From Bacillota bacterium (GTDB lineage: Bacteria; Bacillota; Clostridia; Oscillospirales; Acutalibacteraceae): DNA of 33,566 bases. The DNA lies in contig JAQXFQ010000196.1 of assembly GCA_029005175.1 (NCBI GenBank), positions 1 through 33,566 of the forward strand, in the 5' to 3' direction. The notes beneath the pieces were generated by a model, which saw nothing but the letters and a program-made list of their open reading frames with translations, was not told the origin of the DNA and ran no database searches. Every line of letters starts with the position of its first letter. Position 1 is the stretch's first letter. The translations under genes were made by a program, and so were the position numbers. Positions 1 through 7,114 of the stretch are shown piece after piece.

Positions 1-197
1 CTGGTCCTCTTGGCGGGGTCAAGGGGCAGCGCCCATTGTGGGGGCGTGGGGGCAAAGCCACCACAAAGCTAAAGTGCAAGAAAAACCAGCAATAGGAAAA
101 ATGCGAAGCCCTATCATATGCTTTGCATATGATAAAAAATCTAACGAGAAAATCGAAGATTTGCGAGTGGACGTTGCGCATATAAATTATGATTTAT
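1..197 (+). repeat. Dispersed repeat, copy A (left end cut by window)
   Basis: This matches copies B (6241-6429) and D (13492-13672) almost base for base outside one variable block. It has a GC-rich half (ctggtcctcttggcgggg onward), then the block aaagctaaagtgcaagaaaaa, then aaatcgaagatttgcgagtgg, ending in taaattatgatttat. The variable block here holds the palindrome TATCATATGC-TTT-GCATATGATA (112-134), which copies B and D lack. The copy ends at the stop codon of the metallo-hydrolase gene on the opposite strand. About 15 bp of its left end fall outside the window. It has no coding potential that I trust; ORF 38..772 is a chance reading. Confidence 0.9.
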
Positions 198-982
198 CAG
201 AAAACCATGGATTTAAGCCCGTCCACTCCTGCTACAGACAGCAGGTAATCGCTGCCCTCACGGATACCGTATTTGCTGAACTCACACACCGCCGTCTGAC
301 GAGCCAGAAGAGGCATATTGTTTTCCGCGCTGAGATGCCCCAGTACAAACCGCGTGGTGCCGCCGCGAGCCAATGTGGGCAGCTCCGCCGCGCAGACCTC
401 GTTGCTCAGGTGCCCTTTGTCCGAGGCAATTCGCTGCTTGAGCGGGTAGGGATAAGACCCCGCGTACAGCATGGAAATATCATGGTTCGATTCGATATAA
501 ACCAGATCCGCGCCGTCCATCGCGCTGTGTATCTCGGGTGTGATGATGCCGGTGTCGGTAGCGAGCGTGATTTTGCGCCCGTCACGGCAGTTCACGGTGT
601 ATCCGCAGCTTTCGGCAGCATCGTGGGAGGTGCGGAAATGTGTTATTGCCATATCGCCCAAATCCACCCCGCCCGAGGGCATTATGCGCAAGTCAACCTT
701 TTTAGCATGTCCGCCCGCCTCCATGCATTCCGCTGTGCCCTCGGTAGCATACACGGGGATTTTGAGCGATGAAGCCAGCACGCGGACGCCCGAAATGTGG
801 TCGGTGTGTTCATGCGTGACAAATATCGCGCAGACATCCTCGGGCGCGATGTCTTCCTGCGCCAGACGTTCTTTAATTTTTTTCGCACTGCGCCCGGCAT
901 CGATCAATATGTATTTTCCTCCGCAGCCTATTGCAACACTGTTGCCGCTGCTGCCGCTGAAAAGTGAGCAAAATCTAGCCAT
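197..982 (-). CDS. MBL-fold metallo-hydrolase, WalJ/YycJ-like
   Basis: This 261-residue cytoplasmic protein has the metallo-beta-lactamase fold. The metal-binding motif THEHTDH places H57, H59, D61 and H62 as ligands. Further conserved points are SGSSGNS near the N terminus, the DTG segment in the middle and the late LGHLS histidine. The N-terminal pattern FSGSSGN...LIDAG is typical of the YycJ/WalJ group (COG1235), thought to be a DNA exonuclease or phosphodiesterase linked to cell-wall control in Bacillus. The walRK neighbours found there are absent, so I give no gene symbol. The ATG start follows AGAAGGGGAG. The gene lies 83 bp downstream of murA on the same strand and may be cotranscribed with it. 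The family is sure; the substrate is unknown. Confidence 0.85.
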   Translation of the reverse strand: MARFCSLFSGSSGNSVAIGCGGKYILIDAGRSAKKIKERLAQEDIAPEDVCAIFVTHEHTDHISGVRVLASSLKIPVYATEGTAECMEAGGHAKKVDLRIMPSGGVDLGDMAITHFRTSHDAAESCGYTVNCRDGRKITLATDTGIITPEIHSAMDGADLVYIESNHDISMLYAGSYPYPLKQRIASDKGHLSNEVCAAELPTLARGGTTRFVLGHLSAENNMPLLARQTAVCEFSKYGIREGSDYLLSVAGVDGLKSMVF

Positions 983-1010
983 GCCTCTCCCCTTCTCATG
1001 TCAAAATTTA

Positions 1011-1052
1011 ACCGCCTGCCGAATTAATTCAGAGGCGGTTTTTGATTTTTTA
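1011..1052. terminator. Hairpin between murA and the metallo-hydrolase
   Basis: AACCGCCT (1011-1018) pairs with AGGCGGTT (1033-1040) around a GAATTAATTC core. On the plus strand it is followed by TTTGATTTTTT, a good U-tract. On the minus strand, which carries the genes, only TAAATTTTG follows. It may be a weak partial terminator after murA, or stop antisense transcription. Confidence 0.45.
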
Positions 1053-1065
1053 TGCTTGTGAAAAA

Positions 1066-2352
1066 TTATTTTTCATCCTTATCCGGCGGGTCAGGAACAG
1101 TCTTGCGTGTAATGCTTGCGCCCACGCCCACAAGCTTGTCGATAAGCTGTTCATAGCCTCGTTCGATGTGGAATATTTCCCTGATGGATGACTCGCCCTG
1201 CGCCGCCAATGCCGCAATTACCATTGCCGCGCCGCCGCGAAGGTCGGTAGCCTTGACGCTTGCGCCATTGAGCTGCTCCACGCCCGAAAACGTGGCAACC
1301 CTGCCGTGAACATCCGCCTTGGCTCCGAACTTTACAAGCTCGGCGATGTATTGGAAACGATTTTCCCAAACGCCCTCTGTTATCGAGCTTGTGCCCGACG
1401 CCAGAGCCATTACTGCCGCCATCTGCGGCTGCATGTCGGTGGGAAAGCCGGGGTGAGGCATTGTGATAACGCTGCAGGCCTTCAGACCGCCGTCGCGTAT
1501 GATGCGTATGGAATCGTCATATTCGTAAACGCTCACACCCATTTCGACCAGTTTTTTTGAAATACATTCCATGTGCTTGGGAATAATATTGTTGACAGTC
1601 ACATCTCCGCCGGTAGCAGCTGCGGCCAGCATGTATGTGCCCGCCTCAATCTGGTCGGGAATAATGGAATAGGTTGTGCCGTGAAGTTCCTTAACTCCGC
1701 GAATCTTGATTACGTCAGTTCCCGCGCCTCTCACGTCTGCGCCCATTGAGTTGAGGAAGTTGGCCAAATCGACAATGTGCGGCTCTTTGGCCACATTTTC
1801 GATAATGGTCAGCCCCTCGGCCTTGACCGACGCAAGCATGACGTTGATAGTAGCGCCGACTGAAACAACATCCATAAAAATATGGTTGGCTTTAAGTCCG
1901 TTGGGAGCATTGAGTGAAACCACACCGTCGCGCAGTCCCACGTCTGCCCCCAGAGCCTCAAAGCCCTTGAGGTGCTGGTCAATGGGGCGCACTCCGAAAT
2001 AGCAGCCTCCCGGCATGGGAACCCTGGCGCGATTGAATCTGCCAAGCAGTGCGCCGAGCAGGTAGTAGGAGGCGCGCATGTTTTTGGCAAGCTCCTGACT
2101 TACCTGAAAGCCGGTTAAATTTCTGGAGTCTATTTCAATAACGGAATTACTAATTTGAGTGACCTTTGCACCAAGCTGAACGAGAATCTGTGATATTACA
2201 CTCACATCACTGATGGTAGGGAGGTTTTCTATTCTGCAAATGTCACCTGAAAGAATAGCGGCGGGAATGATTGCCACGGCGGCATTTTTTGCACCGCCGA
2301 CGGTAATGGAACCCTCAAGTCGTTTACCGCCTTCAACAACAAAAATATCCAA
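1066..2352 (-). CDS. murA: UDP-N-acetylglucosamine 1-carboxyvinyltransferase
   Basis: MurA transfers the enolpyruvyl group of PEP to UDP-GlcNAc in the cytoplasm, the first committed step of peptidoglycan synthesis. The protein has 428 residues, the usual length, and spans both EPSP-synthase-like domains. It shows GGAKNAA near the N terminus, the catalytic-loop motif MPGGCYFGVRP with the fosfomycin-target Cys, and DLRGGAAMVIAALAA near the C terminus. The start codon is TTG, chosen because GGAGG lies 7 nt upstream and the MDIFVVEGG start aligns with the family. An extended -10 (TGC-TATAAT) lies about 35 bp upstream. Many Firmicutes carry two MurA copies; I cannot tell which one this is. Confidence 0.97.
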   Translation of the reverse strand: MDIFVVEGGKRLEGSITVGGAKNAAVAIIPAAILSGDICRIENLPTISDVSVISQILVQLGAKVTQISNSVIEIDSRNLTGFQVSQELAKNMRASYYLLGALLGRFNRARVPMPGGCYFGVRPIDQHLKGFEALGADVGLRDGVVSLNAPNGLKANHIFMDVVSVGATINVMLASVKAEGLTIIENVAKEPHIVDLANFLNSMGADVRGAGTDVIKIRGVKELHGTTYSIIPDQIEAGTYMLAAAATGGDVTVNNIIPKHMECISKKLVEMGVSVYEYDDSIRIIRDGGLKACSVITMPHPGFPTDMQPQMAAVMALASGTSSITEGVWENRFQYIAELVKFGAKADVHGRVATFSGVEQLNGASVKATDLRGGAAMVIAALAAQGESSIREIFHIERGYEQLIDKLVGVGASITRKTVPDPPDKDEK

Positions 2353-2386
2353 GGATATACCTCCAATTCATAATCAGAACAAATAA

Positions 2387-2395
2387 ATTATAGCA
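2387..2395 (-). promoter_or_regulatory. Extended -10 promoter for murA
   Basis: Read on the minus strand this is TGC-TATAAT, a full consensus -10 with the TGn extension. No recognisable -35 lies 16-18 nt upstream; a long T-run is there instead. It sits about 35 nt before the murA start. Seen in sequence; activity is inferred. Confidence 0.6.
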
Positions 2396-2601
2396 TGCAT
2401 TTCCGAAAAAAAAAAGCACTAATTAAATTAAGTTGGCATGCTTTATTGATTTTTACACTTTATTCATATTGTGTGTGACTTATAATACCATAAATTGAAC
2501 AAAATTTTGTCGACTTTTACAATTTTCATTAAGATAAAAGTTTATATAATGTAAATTTAATAATACATAATGATTCAGAATTTTTAAGGAAACGCTGAAT
2601 A

Positions 2602-2704
2602 ATACTAATTTTCAATAAAAGTACGACAAAAAATCTTCGCAAAAAACCATATACGCAAGTTTTTTGCTCGATTTTTTTGTACTTTTTTAATTGAAAATTA
2701 GTAT
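2602..2704. repeat. 103-bp inverted-repeat (hairpin) element
   Basis: The left arm ATACTAATTTTCAAT-AAAAGTAC matches the inverse of the right arm GTACTTTTTTAATTGAAAATTAGTAT with small insertions. Further in, GCAAAAAAC pairs with GTTTTTTGC. The whole segment could fold into one long imperfect hairpin. It resembles a small MITE or an intergenic RNA hairpin. No second copy was noticed in this window, and I see no clear target-site duplication. Confidence 0.7.
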
Positions 2705-2839
2705 AAGTAAATTCACGCGCTGCGGCAATTGTACTTTCTGAATTTTGAATAACACTTTATATAAAAATATATTTATATAAAAATATAAAAATAAAATTAA
2801 AAATTATATAAATTAGCAGTAGCATTTCAGGCGTTTTGT

Positions 2840-2848
2840 TGCTATAAT
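2840..2848 (+). promoter_or_regulatory. Extended -10 promoter for the SH3b protein gene
   Basis: TGC-TATAAT (TATAAT at 2843-2848) is a consensus extended -10 without a visible -35. It lies about 112 nt before the ATG at 2961, which leaves an untranslated leader of roughly 105 nt. Confidence 0.55.
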
Positions 2849-2960
2849 TAATGTATATTGTTTATTATGCGCATGTTGTAAATTCCGGTCAAAACCTCGC
2901 TCAATGTTGTAAGTAATATTATTCCGGGTATCAAAATCACAGGGACAGGAGGCTTTTTAT

Positions 2961-4319
2961 ATGTTTAACGAATCTTTAAAGCATAAAAATAAAATACTGT
3001 CGGCAATTCTGGTGCTGGGTTTGTTAATAACCGCATGTGTACCCACGGTGTTTGCCGAGGCTCTCGGTCAGTCATCGTCCGAAAGCGGAGCAGTGTCGGA
3101 GGGCGGCTTTGCTTCGCTGGAGGTGGACGGAGGAATGCTGCTTGTGGGAACTGCCGAAGTGCCTGTAAACAGCTCGGAACGCGCTGCTGTCAAATATATA
3201 TACAGTGACAGCTTTGTGTTAAACGAAAAATCCGCAGAACTCATCCTCCGCGAACTCAAAAGCCTTGGCATAACCATATCTGAGGAAATGCTGGTGAGCG
3301 ACAGCGATGTTCCCGCCGAGCTTATCGGCAAAAACGGCCGCCGCGCAATATTCGCCTGCGGGTCGGCGGAAAAGCCCTCTGAGCTTATATCCTATACTCC
3401 CGGCAAAACTGCCGAGGATTCCTTCAAACTGCTCTATCCGGCCTATAATTTCAGCACCTCGGGATATAGCTCACTGAAATCATTGTTCAGCGGAAGCGAC
3501 ACCGTGACCCTCTCGGAGGACGGTCAGACAGCTTACTGCTCGGTGGCTATGGACGAGAGCTACACAGAGAAAATCATAAACGGCAAGCCTGTTACTATTC
3601 TTATGATAAATTCCGAATACAAATACTCATTTCGCGCGCCGAAAATGACATTTGTTGAAGACTATGGTTATATCACGCCGTCAGATGTCATTTCTCCCGG
3701 CGATAATACCGTTTCTGATGATCCTGCTTCAACTACTGCGACGACCTCTCAGACCGCCGCTGAAACAGACTCACTGACTGCCGCTGCAACCGCGCCGTCT
3801 GCTGCTTCAACCACGGCGGACACCACAGCTTCACAAAGCTCAACAACGGTTTCAACTACCACATCCGCTGTCACAACGCAGACCAGCCGCACGACGTCCA
3901 CATCGGCAACCACAGCCTCCTCAAAAACTACGACGCAGACCGGCGTCACAACTCAAAAATCAACGGCATCTGCCACGACTTCAAAAACCTCGGTCAGGAC
4001 AACAACGTCTACCACATCGGAATCCAATAAATACATCAAGCCCTCTGTGCCTTCAGCAACACCCACTACCACAAACACCAATCCTGTATTCAACCGCACA
4101 ACGATAAACGCACTCTCGTCACAGCGCGGCATAGTAAATACCCGTCGCCTGCCGCTGAATGTCCGCTCAGGTCCGGGCAAGAGCTATATGGTAGTCACCG
4201 TGCTGCCCAAGGGAGCTTATGTGACGGTGCTCAGCACTGAGAATCCCGACTGGTACATGATAAAGACCATGGGTAAGGTGGTAGGCTACGCTTACAGCGA
4301 ATATATAAGAATAATGTAA
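2961..4319 (+). CDS. Secreted SH3b-domain protein with Ser/Thr-rich linker
   Basis: This 452-residue protein is exported. It has a basic N terminus, a hydrophobic core at about 12-31, and two possible processing sites: signal peptidase I at VFA/EA (32/33), or a lipobox LITAC with C26. Residues 40-235 form a domain I do not recognise. Residues 235-360 are almost entirely Ser, Thr, Ala and Gln, a flexible and probably wall-spanning linker. Residues 375-452 are a bacterial SH3 domain (LNVRSGPGKSY, WYMIKTMGKVVGYAYSEYI), a fold that usually binds peptidoglycan. No catalytic domain is evident, so a structural or wall-sensing role is inferred. The ATG is preceded by AGGAGG at 8 nt. The gene stands alone and ends at a bidirectional terminator. 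Confidence 0.8.
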   Translation: MFNESLKHKNKILSAILVLGLLITACVPTVFAEALGQSSSESGAVSEGGFASLEVDGGMLLVGTAEVPVNSSERAAVKYIYSDSFVLNEKSAELILRELKSLGITISEEMLVSDSDVPAELIGKNGRRAIFACGSAEKPSELISYTPGKTAEDSFKLLYPAYNFSTSGYSSLKSLFSGSDTVTLSEDGQTAYCSVAMDESYTEKIINGKPVTILMINSEYKYSFRAPKMTFVEDYGYITPSDVISPGDNTVSDDPASTTATTSQTAAETDSLTAAATAPSAASTTADTTASQSSTTVSTTTSAVTTQTSRTTSTSATTASSKTTTQTGVTTQKSTASATTSKTSVRTTTSTTSESNKYIKPSVPSATPTTTNTNPVFNRTTINALSSQRGIVNTRRLPLNVRSGPGKSYMVVTVLPKGAYVTVLSTENPDWYMIKTMGKVVGYAYSEYIRIM

Positions 4320-4338
4320 TCTGACAGCATGACAAATA

Positions 4339-4380
4339 ACGGTAAACAAAAGCAAAATTCTTTTGTTTACCGTTTTGTTT
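4339..4380. terminator. Bidirectional intrinsic terminator
   Basis: ACGGTAAACAAAAG (4339-4352) pairs perfectly over 14 bp with CTTTTGTTTACCGT (4360-4373) around a 7-nt loop, followed by TTTGTTT on the plus strand. It lies between convergent genes ending at 4319 (+) and 4379 (-), and can serve both. The minus gene's stop codon overlaps the tail of the plus-strand T-run. Confidence 0.88.
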
Positions 4381-4819
4381 ATGCGCAATATTCACTCAGC
4401 ACAGCAAGGTTGTGCGAGGATACTTTGCAGGTTTGCGGAATGTACACAAAAAATTTATTTTCCACAGGCTGAATATCAAGCTGCGATGTGTTAAAATACT
4501 CATTGAAGTTTAATTTATTTATCGCGTCAAGCAGGCTGTCGGCGGTGTCGAATATGTAAAGCCGCCTGCTCGGCTCGTCCGCAAAGTGAAATTCCAGACG
4601 GCAGCCTCCGTTGAGATAGGGGCGGCACTCCACCAGCGCAAAGTTGCCGTCGCGCCGCAGACCGCAGAAATCCTCAAGCGCGTCAAATATCAGCGACATC
4701 ATTCTGCGCTCGCTGCCGCCGTCAAAGGAAAGATTCTCAGCATTTACACCCAGATTGAGCAGCTCCTCGTAATCAATCAGCACCTCGGCATCTCCCGGTG
4801 AAATAAATTTAATCTTCAT
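4379..4819 (-). CDS. Small MecA-like (adaptor-type) protein
   Basis: The protein has 146 residues from the ATG at 4819. The ORF track's upstream GTG lies beside the GGGGGG ribosome site, so I reject it. It is acidic and has no signal peptide or membrane segment. The arrangement recalls MecA adaptors, which present substrates to ClpC and repress competence: an N-terminal domain with an IDYEELLNLGV-type segment, and a C-terminal half with SLLDAINKL, a beta segment NKFFVYI and a final LSEYC. It is shorter than typical MecA proteins (about 200 or more residues), mainly in the middle linker. The likeness is by eye only, so an unrelated small domain is possible. It is divergent from the RnfC-like gene across about 115 bp of AT-rich DNA. 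Confidence 0.5.
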   Translation of the reverse strand: MKIKFISPGDAEVLIDYEELLNLGVNAENLSFDGGSERRMMSLIFDALEDFCGLRRDGNFALVECRPYLNGGCRLEFHFADEPSRRLYIFDTADSLLDAINKLNFNEYFNTSQLDIQPVENKFFVYIPQTCKVSSHNLAVLSEYCA

Positions 4820-4935
4820 TAAAATTCCCCCCACAAATAAATATCAGCAATTTAAATTATGCATTATAAAATTATAAATTTATATTAATATGATACCTTG
4901 ATTCTGTTCGTTATTCAAGAGGTGAATATAGGTAA

Positions 4936-6210
4936 ATGAATATACGATTTTTCAACACAGGCAAATATGTTGACCTTGACCAGCACAAGGAACCTGCATT
5001 TTCGGCGCCGCTCAATTCCGTGCCGCTGATGGACTGCGCCTATGTTCCGCTTTACGACCCGTGCGGCGGCCATCTTTATCCCGTGGTACATGCCGGGGAC
5101 AGGTGCGCGCGTTTTTCGCTGCTGGCGCGCACCAAAAGCGCAACCAACCGCATAGGTCCGTCGTGGCTTATGTCGCCGCTGTCAGGCTATGTCAGGGAGA
5201 TAATGGGAATAGACCACCCCATAATCGGGCGCACACTCTGCGCGGTAATATCCCCCGATGACACCATTCCGCCTATACCGCCCACCTCGCACGATCTGAA
5301 CGCTATGACTGAGGACGGAGTGCTGCGCACCATTCATCAGGCGGGGATAATTGATGAATTTGACGGACTCCCGCTGGTGGAAAAGATTCTGGAGGCAAAG
5401 GAAAACGGCATACGCGAGATTGCCGCCATTGCGCTGGACGACAGCCCGTATATCAGCAGCGCGCTCAAGACCGTTTCGGAATTCGGCGCGGAGGTAAACG
5501 ACGGAATTTCGATAGTGCTCAAGGCACTCAACGGCGGCAGCGCAAAGCTGGCGGTGTACGACTGCGATGAAATTGACCTCAGGCTCGACGCCGACCGATT
5601 CGGATTTGTCGAGCTGATAAGGATGAAGGGCGGCTTTCCGCTCATCTCGAAATTCAAAAGGCAGTATTATCCAAAGGGCAATTTTCTGCCCATAGGGGTG
5701 CAGGCTCTGAGAAGCGCGGCGCAGGCTTTGACCCGAGGTTTACCGCAGACAAATTCAATCATCACGGTGTCGGGAGACTGCGTGAAGCATCCGCGCAATG
5801 TCGTGGTGGTAAACGGCACGCCGATAGAGGATGTGCTGCGATTTGTCGGCGTCGGCAAGGCGCCGAATTATGTGATTGCGGGCGACACCATGACGGGGGT
5901 TACGGTGAGCGACATAAAAACTCCCATTATTGCAGGTATGCGCGCAATTACGGTAATGCATTCGCTGAACCGCTCCGAGCGCGGCAAATGCACACGCTGC
6001 GGCAGGTGCGTTAATGTCTGCCCGATGGAGCTGCTGCCGAGCGAGGCTATGCGCCTGTATGAACTGGGGGAAGCCGACAAGGCGGCGGATTTCGGTGCGG
6101 AGCATTGCACAGGCTGCGGAGCGTGCAGCGCGGTGTGTCCCTCCTCGCTGGAGGTCGCAAAAACCATGCGTAAATTAAAGCAGCTAAAACGGCGGCAAAG
6201 AATTTTATAA
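4936..6210 (+). CDS. Orphan RnfC-type 4Fe-4S protein
   Basis: This 424-residue protein has the domain order of RnfC/PduS electron-transfer subunits: an N-terminal sandwich-hybrid region (about 25-115), a region related to the 51-kDa complex I subunit (about 120-260), an SLBB-like segment around VNGTPIEDVLRFVG, the IAGDTMTG turn (GGPMMG in RnfC), and a C-terminal double ferredoxin. The iron-sulfur ligands are C352, C355, C358, C362 and C391, C394, C397, C401, in two full CxxCxxCxxxCP motifs. The glycine-rich nucleotide/FMN loop of classical RnfC is poorly kept (AGIIDEFDGLP). No rnfD, G, E, A or B gene is in the window and the gene is monocistronic, so its partner is unknown. It probably passes electrons between a flavin or NADH enzyme and a soluble acceptor (inference). 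Confidence 0.82.
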   Translation: MNIRFFNTGKYVDLDQHKEPAFSAPLNSVPLMDCAYVPLYDPCGGHLYPVVHAGDRCARFSLLARTKSATNRIGPSWLMSPLSGYVREIMGIDHPIIGRTLCAVISPDDTIPPIPPTSHDLNAMTEDGVLRTIHQAGIIDEFDGLPLVEKILEAKENGIREIAAIALDDSPYISSALKTVSEFGAEVNDGISIVLKALNGGSAKLAVYDCDEIDLRLDADRFGFVELIRMKGGFPLISKFKRQYYPKGNFLPIGVQALRSAAQALTRGLPQTNSIITVSGDCVKHPRNVVVVNGTPIEDVLRFVGVGKAPNYVIAGDTMTGVTVSDIKTPIIAGMRAITVMHSLNRSERGKCTRCGRCVNVCPMELLPSEAMRLYELGEADKAADFGAEHCTGCGACSAVCPSSLEVAKTMRKLKQLKRRQRIL

Positions 6211-6240
6211 ATGATAATTTAACATAGAGTACGCAACGCC

Positions 6241-6429
6241 GGGAATCCAAGGGGACTGGTCCTCTTGGCGGGTCCAGGGCAGCGCCTTGGTGGGGGTGTG
6301 GGGGCAGCGCCCCTACAAAGCTAAAGTGCAAGAAAAACTCGCAATAGGAAAAATGCGAAGCACATAGAAAACTAACGAGAAAATCGAAGATTTGCGAGTG
6401 GACGTCACGCAGCTAAATTATGATTTATT
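6241..6429 (+). repeat. Dispersed repeat, copy B
   Basis: This full copy of about 189 bp runs from gggaatccaaggggactggt to aaattatgatttatt. The first half is very GC-rich and can form short hairpins; the second half is AT-rich and ends with AAATC-GAA-GATTT and gcgagtggacgtcacgcag. In place of the ATATGC palindrome of copies A and C it has a short cacatagaaaa block. It lies 30 bp after the RnfC-like gene. Confidence 0.92.
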
Positions 6430-6473
6430 TAACAGAGTTTTTTTAATTTACGGTATCATTTTTTACTGTAAAG

Positions 6474-6482
6474 TGATATAAT
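6474..6482 (+). promoter_or_regulatory. Extended -10 promoter
   Basis: TGA-TATAAT lies about 87 nt before the ATG at 6569 and beyond repeat copy B. No -35 is recognisable at the right spacing. It would drive the membrane protein and the FAD oxidoreductase. Confidence 0.55.
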
Positions 6483-6568
6483 CATTATTAAAATGCGGTC
6501 GAATTATGTCGGCTTTCTTTGGCAGACGGAAATTTGTAATGTTTATGTGTGTAAGGGGCGATTTAATT

Positions 6569-7114
6569 ATGAAAAAACAATACAGAAAGGTTGTACGGTA
6601 TTATTTTAAAAACCTTTTTCAGAATACCATTCTCAAGGCAGTGCTGTTCACGGCGGGGTTTGTGCTTGCATGTATATTGAGAGGAGTTCATGTGATAAAT
6701 TGGATCCTACTGCTTTGCGGAGCGGCGGCAATCGCTATAGACTACAATTTATTCAAGATGTATTTTCAGGTAAAGAGGGATTTGAAGCAGGGTGATGTCG
6801 TATCACGCAATATATTTGTAAAGGAGCTGACGCCCGACCACAGACGAAATTATTACAAGCGCGACGGCTCGGTGAAGGGCAATGATAAATATATATTGAC
6901 TGATTCGCGCAACAGGCAGTATTTTTTCTGTGTAAAGGGGCACAATGGCAGAGAAATCTGGGATGAGGACGAGAAATTTAACAACGTAAAAATGAAAATA
7001 TCGTATCTGCCCGAAAGCAGGCTGATAGTGTCGATAGACTGCGATTCATTCGGTAAAATAACCTCCGAAAGCCTGTCGCAATATATCAGCAAAAAAGGAG
7101 AGTCGCAAGAATGA
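6569..7114 (+). CDS. Small membrane protein of unknown function
   Basis: I read 181 residues from the ATG at 6569, preceded by AAGGGG. The ORF track's earlier start has no ribosome site. Residues 1-20 are basic (KKQYRKVVRYYFK). Two adjacent hydrophobic segments follow (about 22-40 and 45-60), then a soluble tail of about 120 residues rich in charge and tyrosine. With both ends cytoplasmic by the positive-inside rule, the tail would face the cytoplasm. I do not recognise the family. Its stop overlaps the next start (ATGA), so it is translationally coupled to the FAD oxidoreductase. Confidence 0.7.
   Translation: MKKQYRKVVRYYFKNLFQNTILKAVLFTAGFVLACILRGVHVINWILLLCGAAAIAIDYNLFKMYFQVKRDLKQGDVVSRNIFVKELTPDHRRNYYKRDGSVKGNDKYILTDSRNRQYFFCVKGHNGREIWDEDEKFNNVKMKISYLPESRLIVSIDCDSFGKITSESLSQYISKKGESQE

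Larger units (their letters stand above)
2353..2960. other. AT-rich gene-free region
   Basis: This is 608 bp without a credible ORF between divergent murA (-) and the SH3b protein (+). It holds the murA promoter at its left, a 103-bp imperfect inverted repeat at 2602-2704, a very AT-rich stretch (about 2755-2815), and an extended -10 near 2843. Its base composition is clearly more AT-rich than the flanking genes. Confidence 0.8.

Noticed and set aside
38-772. 244-aa plus-strand ORF
   Set aside because: It begins in repeat copy A and continues antisense to the metallo-hydrolase; its first part recurs only because the repeat recurs.
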